From NCBI GenBank assembly GCA_028023455.1, contig JAQFVV010000184.1:310001-374000 (forward strand): a DNA stretch of 64,000 bases, given 5' to 3'. This DNA comes from Epiperipatus broadwayi. Taxonomy: Eukaryota > Onychophora > Udeonychophora > Euonychophora > Peripatidae. Position 1 is the first letter of the stretch; the number at the start of each line of letters is the position of its first letter. The position numbers and the translations under genes are program-made. Below are positions 55,740-64,000 of this stretch, piece by piece. The notes beneath the pieces are model-generated. The model made no database searches. It was not told the DNA's origin and worked only from the letters and a program-made list of their open reading frames with translations.

Positions 55740-55949
55740 CAGTAATAAATTGAGGGGTTGCCAATCTCTTGCATATGCCTACTCAGATAGCCAATCAGAT
55801 GTTAAGACAGCAGTCTGAAGAGTGACCAAGCTGCAATCTATGACAGAGTTTTTGATAAGGAAAGAACTGCTGTCTTAACATCTGATTGGCTGTCTTAGAA
55901 GCAACAGTAGACACATGTGAGACATTGGCAACCTCTCAATTTATTACTG
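55740..55949. mobile_element. 210 bp foldback/MITE-like element
   Basis: The ends are CAGTAATAAATTGAG and its exact reverse complement. Arms 55740-55814 and 55866-55949 pair over most of their length, including GCCAATCAGATGTTAAGACA and GGTTGCCAAT. The right arm has a small insertion, and the loop is about 50 bp. No clear target-site duplication (ATCATTAT versus ATTTAACA), so the superfamily is undetermined. Confidence 0.75.
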
Positions 55950-56653
55950 ATTTAACAACAATATGCAATTTATACAATAATAATATCATTATCATAAAAT
56001 TTGTTAATAATTAAATATTTTGATGTGCAATAATATCTTTTTAAAAATTACAATTTTTATTCATTCTATTTTTCTTAAATTTGCACCATAGTGTGGATTA
56101 CAGAACAATTATAAGTTTTTAGCTAAAGAACAAGCCTGAGTCCACATTCAAGAAAAAGTTTACCTAAAACATGTAAACAAATAATACAGTATTAAAAAAA
56201 GATAATATCATTATTAAAAATAGGAAAAACTATTAAGTAAAATGTGTAAAAAGATAATACAGCATAATAAGAAAAAAAGAGAACATTATTATTAAAAATA
56301 TTTTGCAAAAAACAGCAGTGGAACTGATGCTAGGATGCCATATTCCAGAATCTGTTATACTACCACTGTTATAAACCGAATAAGACATGTGACATCTGTA
56401 GAATATCATTGATAAACATAATTTCATCATATACAAAATTACTGTACTTGAGGCAATAAGTTTTATTTTTAAATAAATTATTAATAGTAACGTGTTACTT
56501 TTTATATAGATTAAGATATTTAAATAAAAGTGATTAGGAAATCTAAACATTTTATTTACATATATATTTTATTAACTATAGTGCAATTGTAAAGTATATA
56601 TGTAATATATGTCAAAGCTTAAGCAATTGTCACTTCAAGTGTAAGTAAAGAAG
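55950..56653. other. AT-rich stretch without recognisable genes
   Basis: Nothing beyond short AT-driven open frames. Confidence 0.5.
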
Positions 56654-56831
56654 TATTCCTCTTATAAACCATTAAGCATCACATGATCACATTTCGTATA
56701 CTAGCACATTAATTGTTGATAAACAGAGCAAAACTCTCCATACAGTATTGCCACCTGTGCTGAACAGAGTAATCAATGGATGCCAGAAGGCTTGTGCATA
56801 AAATCCCTATCTAATGCCTACTCATCCAATA

Positions 56832-56873
56832 TCCCCAGACTAGTTTCTGGCTTGTGGCCTTCGTCAGTGAGGA
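56832..56873 (-). ncRNA. Intact-core hammerhead ribozyme
   Basis: The minus strand has CUGACGA (56861-56867) and GAAA (56844-56847). Stem I is UCCUCA/UGGGGA, six pairs including one wobble. Stem II is GGC/GCC around a CACAA loop, with an A-A mismatch at its base. Stem III is the palindromic ACUAGU. The cleavage triplet is GUC, so scission is predicted between minus-strand nucleotides 56838 and 56837. The self-complementary stem III suggests dimer formation, as reported for short-stem-III hammerheads. The A-A pair where G-C is usual may reduce activity. Confidence 0.8.
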
Positions 56874-57526
56874 GCTTTGGATCTGAGAGCACTGCATCTA
56901 GATCTTAGGATCTAATGCAACCCTCTAGCAACCACCTTTTTATCTCTACTTAACTACAAAACTATGAGAATGAAAGTGAAAACACTAAAAATATTTTCAA
57001 TCTAAGCTCAATAGCTTATATAGTCATATGGGTCTGAACTCAGTTCAGCACCCATACATTTTGGTGTCTTTGGCTCTTTTACAACCATAGCCACCACTAT
57101 CCTATTAGCCAGGATTGGTGATAAACCATTAAGCATCACATGATCACATTTCCTATACTAGCACATTAATTGTTGATAAACAGAGCAAAACTCTTCATAC
57201 AGTATTGCCACCTGTGCTAAACAGAGTAATCAATGGATGCCAGAAGGCTTGTGCATAAAATACCTATCTAATGCCTACTCATCCAATATCCCCAGACTAG
57301 ATAGTGGTGGCTATGGTTGTAAAAGAGCCAAAGACACCAAAATGTATGGGTGCTGAACTGAGTTCAGACCCATATGACTATATAAGCTATTGAGCTTAGA
57401 TTGAAAATATTTTTTGTGTTTTCAATTTCATTCTCATAGTTTTGTAGTTAAGTAGAGATAAAAGGTGGTTGCTAGAGGGTTGCATTAGATCCTAAGATCT
57501 AGATGCAGTGCTCTCAGATCCAAAGC

Positions 57527-57568
57527 TCCTCACTGACGAAGGCCACAAGCCAGAAACTAGACTGGGGA
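57527..57568 (+). ncRNA. Hammerhead ribozyme, inverted partner, mutated at the cleavage triplet
   Basis: Same sequence as 56832-56873 on the opposite strand: UCCUCA, CUGACGA (57533-57539) and GAAA (57553-57556). However, the triplet reads GAC instead of GUC, so U16.1 has become A. It is predicted inactive or strongly impaired. Confidence 0.75.
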
Positions 57569-57691
57569 TATTGGATGAGTAGGCATTAGATAGGGATTTT
57601 ATGCACAAGCCTTCTGGCATCCATTGATTACTCTGTTTAGCACAGGTGGCAATACTGTATGGAGAGTTTTGCTCTGTTTATTCCTCTTATA

Positions 57692-59640
57692 TTTAAATAA
57701 AAAAATATTTGCAATGAAAATATGTTTCTAACAGTAAAGTGATTAGGAAATTTAAAAATTTACATATAGGATTTACGTTCAGTTTAATGCAATGGTAATG
57801 TATATAATATATTTCAAGGCTCAAGCAATTATCACAATAAATCTAAGTCAATAATTATTTCTCTCATATTTGAATAAAATATTTACAATCAGAATGTATT
57901 TCTAACAATGAAGTGATTCAAAAATGGGCACTTATGTGTATTAGTTCTGTGATGAAATTTTAGTCTTCATTACTTATGATTATTTATGAATGCAAAATAT
58001 TTGATAGTTACGTTTTATTTAATTAAGTAAGTAAATTTAACTTTCAAAAATTTAAAAAAATCATTTTAAACCAAGTTGTAAATAACAATTCTATTTCCTG
58101 TATTAACTTCCAATTTATTTATTTGGCAAAAGATGGCTATATTTAAAGCATAAGTAAATCAGTGGTAGCTAGAAGTTAATAAAGAATGTATAATAGACAC
58201 AAAATTTCTGGAGATTTTCAATAACTTATCTTTGAAAGTTAAATTTGCTTAATTAATTAAATAAAATGAACTATCAAATATTTAGCAATCATAGATAATC
58301 ATAATGGCTTTAAGTATCCAAAAATATAAACATTTTCGTTTACATATTAATTTTATTAATTATCTCAGCGACTTAGCACTCCATGATGAAGTGCCTTTAT
58401 GCCCTGCACAACTTGCATGCTGCAACCCTAAATATAGAGAAGACAAGATCTCAAAAGAAATCAAAGTATATCATTTGAAATAATAAGAAACTTCTTTCAG
58501 CAGCCATTCTTATTACATATAGAAAAAAAAATCATTTAATTGGAAATAGAGTGATTAATCACTCAAAAGATCATTAAGCACTAGAAATAAGAGATTGAGT
58601 TTTGACCTACTTAAGGTTTAGCTTTTGAGTGCGCATTACATTGTTATTATGCTAAATTATACAGTGTGATTATTTAATGGTAATGATAAATAATTTAACA
58701 TAAAATAATTATCAAATATTTAATACATGCATTGTCATTTTATACAATTATTTTTTATTTAATATATGGATTACTATTATTATATAAATATATTAAAATA
58801 TGTATTATAAAATGTCATTGTTTTCTTCTTTTATATTAAAAAAATATATAAATAAATTAAAAATCAAAGAATAGTGATATATATAACAATACTAATAAAA
58901 TAGTTTAATAATAATTATATAACATTAATGTATTTAACATAAACTTTTTTTTTTTTTGCCTTTTACCAATTCTTCTAATTCATATACCAAATTTATTAAA
59001 TAAATTCAGTAAGTTAAAAAAAACTCCAAAAGAACGGTTTACTGTCTTAACAATTGTTTTAAAAGTGTAAAAAAGTGAAACAGTCTTAAAACAGTACAAT
59101 AGAAGATAAAGAATTGTCCAACAATCCCTTAATTAAAGCACCATCTGCCAGAATTGCTGATTGCTATATATATGATAAGAGATTTGACATTTTTTATATT
59201 TTTGTTTATTCTGTAACTAAAAATAACTAATTACATATTTATCAATCATTAATGGATGATTGGCTGAGTTGACTCTAGATTATCTAGCCGATTAAAAAAA
59301 AATTTACTAAAAATTTTCTTTTTCTAAGTTTTATGCAGCCAAAGTTCAAATCCCAGTCTTAGACATGCCAGTCAAATATACTGCTATTAAATCATAAAGC
59401 ATTTTTAAATGGCATTATTATTTTTGTCTAATTTTTTTTTAAAGTATCAATTGTCTATTCAAACAAACTTTTAAATGTGTTCAATTATTTATCTAAGAAA
59501 AAGTAGATTATTTATAGAATCCAAGAACTAAAAACGAAAAGAAAAATAACTTTGTCAGTACCTTATTTTGGACAACAATTAAAAAAATAACTAAAACATA
59601 TTATATAATATTTAAATACAAGTACAGTGTATATACTTAA
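57692..59640. other. AT-rich stretch without recognisable genes
   Basis: A weak inverted relation exists between TAGTTACGTTTTATTTAATTAAG near 58006 and the region around 58245-58290 (AATTAATTAAATAAAATGAAC, CAAATATTTAGCAATCATAG), consistent with another old foldback of about 330 bp (57960-58300). Confidence 0.5.
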
Positions 59641-59720
59641 GCTAGATGTAATTAAAGGGGCTTTAAACACAGACTTTCAAGCTCCCTTCAGTCATCCACT
59701 CTAGACTATATGGTGAGCAG
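59641..59720 (+). repeat. Family A 5' fragment
   Basis: AGCTAGATGTAATTAAAGGGG, then AAACACAGACTTTCAAGC and CCCTTCAGTCATCCACTCTA match the start of family A, then stop at the foldback below. Confidence 0.6.
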
Positions 59721-59721
59721 C

Positions 59722-59891
59722 CACTCTTATCTTTGACATAATTTCTAAGTATATAGGTGAATGTAAAGAATTTTGATTTGAGAGCATGCTCACGCTCTCA
59801 AATCAAAATGCTTTAGATTCACATCATGCTAGCAAATCAAAATGCTTTAGATTCACCTATATATTTAGAAATTAGGTCGAAGATAAGAGTG
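59722..59891. repeat. 170 bp foldback related to the interior of the TTAA MITE
   Basis: CACTCTTATCTTTGAC at the left end matches the reverse complement of the right end (GTCGAAGATAAGAGTG) with one mismatch. The centre has GAGAGCATGCTCACGCTCTC. AAATCAAAATGCTTTAGATT plus CAC is duplicated within the right arm. CTTATCTTT...ATATAGGTGAAT also occurs in the middle of 15296-15558. Confidence 0.75.
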
Positions 59892-60341
59892 CCCACTCTT
59901 GCCTTTTAAAGTTGTTAATCTTGTGTTTAGATTTGTAGAGGTCCCTACTGGTGCATTTTAGGTGCGTAGTCTTAAGGTTATGGCTTTAATATATATTGCC
60001 AACATTAAAGATGGTAAATGTATAGGTAAAAGAAAAAATATTTTGAATAGATAGATTTAGAAACTGTAATGTTAAGAAGTTCAAGACCAAAAAAAATACT
60101 TAATTATTTTTTATTATTTATTAATAATTAGTATTTATATTCACAAACTTGTTTTATAAAGTTTGCTACAACTATGTTTAACCAGGGGTGAATTTGATTA
60201 TCAGAGTACAACTTTACACTTCACTTAAATTGTTGCATTGTACTACAGTTTTTATTTTAATTAAATATAATTTTTTAAGCTTACCATTTGTTTATGGTTT
60301 ATTCTAGGCATATTGTATTCTGGTCCAAAAAATGATTTTGT

Positions 60342-60457
60342 GTCTTGCGTTGTTAGCCGAGAGGTATCGCAGTCGCCATGCAAGCAAGTAGTTGGTTGCA
60401 GACGGTTGTGGGTTCGCGTCCCGGCCGATGCTATGACATATGAAAAAAAAAAAAAAA
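60342..60457 (+). mobile_element. tRNA-derived SINE with poly-A tail and target-site duplication
   Basis: Box A TAGCCGAGAGG (60354-60364) and box B GGTTCGCGTCC (60411-60421) form an RNA polymerase III promoter of tRNA type. The wide spacing between them recalls class II (Leu/Ser-like) tRNAs. A 15-A tail ends at 60457. GATTTTGT flanks both sides (60334-60341 and 60458-60465), extended by A-rich sequence. The body is GC- and CpG-rich, unlike its surroundings. No long LINE-derived 3' tail is evident, so it may use an L1-type poly-A mechanism. It is too divergent and lacks a convincing cloverleaf to be a tRNA gene. Confidence 0.85.
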
Positions 60458-60465
60458 GATTTTGT

Positions 60466-61373
60466 CAGTAATGGCACAGTAACCATTGTTCTGTGATCTT
60501 ATGAATATTCGCAACTGCAGACTTCCATGTAAAAATAAATTCAGAATCCTTTCATTGTGATTGGTTTGTTTGTTTCATTAACTCCTCTGCCTCTAGAGTC
60601 AAGATAGGATTAATTTAAAGGATTGATTTTTTCTAAACATTTTTTTTCACTTCTGCAATTAGAGATCGAAAAGAAAAACAAGTGGGAAGATTGAATTATT
60701 ATAGAAAGGTGTGTTTTGAAAAAAGTATGTGAAAGGAGTAGTAATGGTTTAAAAAGATTATGTATGATCATGATGATTATATTATTTTTAAACTTATAAG
60801 TTACAAGTTATTACTTTGAAAATTCAAATGCTATATATATATTTTGACATTTATGTCGAAAATAAAAAAAAAGCAAAATGTTATTTTAGATTTTAGCATG
60901 GGTCAAAACAGCAATTCTGCAAGCTTTTTAAATTATTAATACTCTTGTCTGGCATGATATTAAACTTATATCAGATAAAATCCTTGGAATAAGAAAAATG
61001 TTTTAAAGCCCAATTTAATCACTATGGCAACACAGTAAAAAAATTAACATATATTTAAATTAATTTTAAATAAACAGTATTGAAAAGAGATAGTTACTTA
61101 AGTAAAGGATATTTTTAAATTTTATTTTATATTATATTTTGAATTATTTTATATTACTGTGTGTATATTATTAAACAAAAAGATAAGAGAGTACTTTAAT
61201 CTTTAATTAATTACAAATGAAGATGAAAGTAGTTCTTATAAGACTTCATTAATTTCTGGGTGGTGATAATTTGAATAATTTTCCATTACTGTTTTATTCT
61301 CTAACTAAAAAATTGCTAGGTGCCAATTTATCGATTAATTATTTGCAGATTATGGTCATTCTAATACTTTTTA
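60466..61373. other. AT-rich stretch without recognisable genes
   Basis: No gene, RNA or repeat recognised. Confidence 0.5.
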
Positions 61374-62700
61374 GATGCTCTGAAAGCAATAGATAAATCT
61401 GAGAAATGGTATCATAATCCTATTAAATCCAGAGATGAAATTCTCTTATATAATGACAATGATATTTTGATAAATTGGAAGAAGTATTTTGAATATCTTT
61501 TGAATAATAATATAAGAATTGCAATGACAATTTTTAATGATGTAACCATTTTATCAATTCTTTTAGATTTAGACAAACATATCCAATTTAACAAAGTCAA
61601 AATAGCTCTTGGTAATCTTAAAAATAGTAAGACTGCAAATCTTGATGAAATAGCTAGAGAAGTTTTAAGATAGTGATATGTCTGCTTCAAAAATATTGAG
61701 AATTTTTTAGAAACATAGAGATTCATGAAGTTGTGTTTTCTGATCTTAAAGATGATTCTATTGTTTCAGTTTTTAAAAATAAAGTGAATAGACAATTTTG
61801 CTGTATTTAGCATGGAATATCAGGACTATTCACCACAACAAAGTCCATTCAAAGAATTTGTTAAATAGATTTCTTTTAGTCATAGAAGAGTGATTCCAGA
61901 GACTCAATGTGATTTTAGAGAATCAAGAAACACTATAGACATGATTTTTTATCAGGAAAATACAAGAAAAATATTAGAAAATAAAGGAGTGATTTTTATA
62001 TTGCTTTTATTGATTTAATGAAAACATTTGATTCAGTTAATCAAACAGGTTTATAGCATTGATTGGAATTGGTTGTCCACAAAAATTTATTCATATTATG
62101 CAGTTTCTAAATGATGGAATCAAGAAACACTATAGACATGATTTTTTTGCCAGGTAAATATAAGAAAAGTATTAGAAATAAAGGAGTGACTTTTATATTG
62201 CTTTTATTGATTTAGTTAAAGCATTTGATTCAGTTAACCAAACAGGTTTATAGCATTGTTTGGAATTGGTTGTCCATCAAAATTTATTCATATTATGTAG
62301 CTTCTAAATTATGGAATTTGAGACATTTGAAGTAAAACCTGGTGTTAAACAAAAGATGTGCTCTTGCTTCAGTATTGTTTTCAATTTTTATGGCTGTTAT
62401 CTTTGTAATATTTATAGACATCTTAATGAAACAGGGATCAAGAGGTAATACAAGTTTAATAGTAGAATTATTAATTTTAACTGATTAAAAACAAAAACTT
62501 CATCTTCATGGATTCTGAATTTATAATATGCTGATGATTGTACTATTTTTGCTAGTTGAAAAGAACAATTTACAGAATGTACTTAATGTTTTGAATGCAA
62601 TATTTAAAGACTTTAGTTTAATAATTAATGTTCAAAAAAACTCAAGATGTTCATCAATCAGTGACCAAAAAAAAATTCTCAAATTTTAGTTTGGATGATT
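61374..62700 (+). pseudogene. LINE relic 4, reverse transcriptase remnant
   Basis: The reading starts ALKAIDKSEKWYHNPIKS and continues NWKKYFEYLLNN, then IALGNLKNSKTANLDEIARE. The last corresponds to the K-x-x-K-(A)-x-G-x-D-x-I segment before the RT palm. After a stop at 61671 the palm follows in shifting frames. RVIPETQCDFRESRNTIDMI starts at about 61889, and FIAFIDLMKTFDSVN (motif A) at about 61994-62041. VKPGVKQ (motif B start) is near 62332. LQYADDCTIFAS (motif C, intact YADD) is at about 62521-62557, and FSLIINVQKTQ (motif D) follows. A 197 bp tandem duplication covers motif A. It is a different LINE family from relics 1-3, very AT-rich, with many stops. Confidence 0.8.
61921..62312 (+). 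repeat. 197 bp tandem duplication covering LINE 4 motif A
   Basis: Units 61921-62117 and 62118-62312 both begin AATCAAGAAACACTATAGAC and contain TATTGCTTTTATTGATTTA and GGTTTATAGCATTG. They are about 90% identical by eye. Confidence 0.9.
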
Positions 62701-64000
62701 ATCAATTTGAGAATGTAAACCAATTACAAGTAAAAGGGACACAACAGTACAACACATGCTCTAATGTATTTCTGTTGCCTTTAATAAGTTAAAAAGATAA
62801 AAGTATTTCAGCAATAATATTTCAATAATTTTTTTTAGTACAGACAGTAGGTCATAAAAAAGGAAACAAATAAATGAGGTAAAATAAAAGTAGAAAGTTT
62901 TTAACAGTAAATTAATGTAACACATAAAAATAAATATCATTAAAAAAATGTAATAAAAAATTACAAAAATTAAATAAATGTGACTTTATTTATATTAGAA
63001 AGAAAAATTATGGGAGGGAAAGACAATAGAAGAGAAATAAAAAAAATAAAAAAACAGAAGTAACAAATAGAAAGTTATTAATAGAAAAGGGAGATTCATT
63101 AAAAAGATGGAAAATAAATATCAGTGATTCATATGTTTTTAAAAATGAAAGTTAATAAATAATAATAATAATAGAGAGAAATTTTTTTGATATTAAATGC
63201 TTGTACTGAATGTGCACTAAAAAAAAATAATCAAATAATTGTTTCTTCAATCACAAATGGAGTTTTTAGATTTAATGTTGTATTGATAGAGGATAAGAAT
63301 CTATGCTTCATTTCATGTAATAAATTTTGAATTATAACGTAAATTATTTATTTACTAAATAGTTGTTCATTATTATGAAAAAGCAGCCAATTAATTATAT
63401 TTCTGAATAGATAGGAATCTAATTTTTTTTTTCTCAAACCCCATCAGAGATGTAAACAAAGCAGATAGTAATGCTTTTTTTTTTTTTAAAATTGATTATG
63501 CTAAAAGTATAAATGCATGACAACAGTTATGTGATATTTATTTATTACAATTAATAATTAAATACAGAAATATGTACATAGGCAAGAATGAAGTTTAATC
63601 AATTATATATTTACAAACCATAACAATAGCAGTGATCAAAATCAAACAGCAAAGATTCATGCCCTGCATGATTTAGTGTGGTGATAGTAGGATTGCTGAT
63701 TCTGGAGTTTAAGATTTGATGGATTATGGTTCTGCCTCTGACACTTCTGATGCTTGAACTTTTTACAAACTCAGAAACAATAAACTATTTACTTATTTTT
63801 ATTTAATATAATTCATTATATATTATATAATTGTCAATTTCAAAAAAATAATAATGAATGAGGCATAAGGATAATTTACTAAAGTCTTTAATTGAAGAAA
63901 ATCTTTTTATTTTTTGTTTATTGTCTACAATTAAGAAAACAGAAGTTTCTTTATAATTATTTCTAATATATACCTAACACTGTTAAATTAACATTTCCAG
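62701..64000. other. AT-rich stretch to the window end
   Basis: A-rich on the plus strand to about 63100, possibly the LINE 4 tail. No gene recognised after it. Confidence 0.5.

Larger units (their letters stand above)
56654..57691. mobile_element. 1.0 kb palindromic hammerhead element with target-site duplication
   Basis: TATTCCTCTTATA occurs at 56654-56666 and 57679-57691. Microhomology at the junctions makes the true duplication 10-13 bp. Inside, unit segment A (56664-56852) is followed by B (56853-57118), a direct partial copy A' (57121-57300) with a 457 bp period, and then B and A in reverse. The palindrome arms are 56720-57101 and 57300-57680, nearly identical. A' stops exactly inside the ribozyme, at CCCCAGACTAG. 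There is no ORF. High arm identity and the preserved duplication suggest recent insertion. The layout parallels 4984-5852. Confidence 0.85.

Noticed and set aside
60351-60428. Functional Leu/Ser-like tRNA gene
   Set aside because: The A and B boxes are present, but no convincing cloverleaf was found. The poly-A tail and target-site duplication show a SINE.

Overview
This is about 64 kb of AT-rich (roughly 70% A+T by eye) eukaryotic nuclear DNA, almost certainly from an invertebrate animal. The evidence is decayed non-LTR retrotransposons, a tRNA-derived SINE, long (TAA)n microsatellites, a 500-N scaffold gap, and the absence of dense coding sequence. I could not assign a phylum. I found no host protein-coding gene, no rRNA or functional tRNA gene, and no CRISPR array. 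Every recognisable coding trace belongs to a mobile element, and all of them are broken.

The main result is a set of self-cleaving hammerhead ribozyme (HHR) motifs inside two or three unrelated repeat families. Family A (copies near 0.53-0.96, 4.98-5.85, 14.3, 30.7-31.1 and 59.6 kb) carries an HHR opposite to its direct orientation. The copy at 5707-5750 (+) has an intact core and three good helices; its relatives have lost catalytic residues. A second family (56664-57680) is a 1 kb palindromic insertion flanked by a 10-13 bp direct repeat. It has an intact-looking HHR at 56832-56873 (-) and a mutated partner at 57527-57568 (+). A third relative lies at 52161-52201 (-). The 4.98-5.85 kb and 56.66-57.68 kb elements share one layout: a full unit, a truncated direct copy, then an inverted unit. 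The minimal stem III (2 bp) and these arrangements resemble ribozymes of Penelope-like elements and animal retrozymes.

Layout. 0-6 kb: inverted and tandem repeats and family A. 8.07-17.24 kb: a minus-strand LTR retrotransposon relic with 1.7 kb direct repeats (probable LTRs), a purine-rich tract beside one LTR and a decayed gag-like region. Its right LTR is split by a 2.1 kb insertion, a 263 bp TTAA-flanked MITE and a (TAA)97 array. 18.3-22.6 kb: first copy of non-coding repeat family B. 23.4-24.1 kb: a compositionally odd patch and the N gap. 24.1-30.2 and 31.1-36.0 kb: two related plus-strand LINEs with gag-type zinc knuckles, endonuclease and reverse transcriptase remnants. 36.5-39.2 and 43.65-47.26 kb: family B copies 2 and 3, with decayed HHRs next to them. 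40.08-41.47 kb: a younger, 5'-truncated LINE. 52-58 kb: (TAA)171, foldback elements and the second HHR family. 60.3 kb: a SINE with target-site duplication. 61.37-62.7 kb: a fourth LINE relic with an internal tandem duplication of its RT palm region.

The window is best read as layered transposon debris. Retrotransposons supply the enzymes, and the ribozyme repeats, SINE and MITEs are non-autonomous passengers. Nothing here is a working host pathway.
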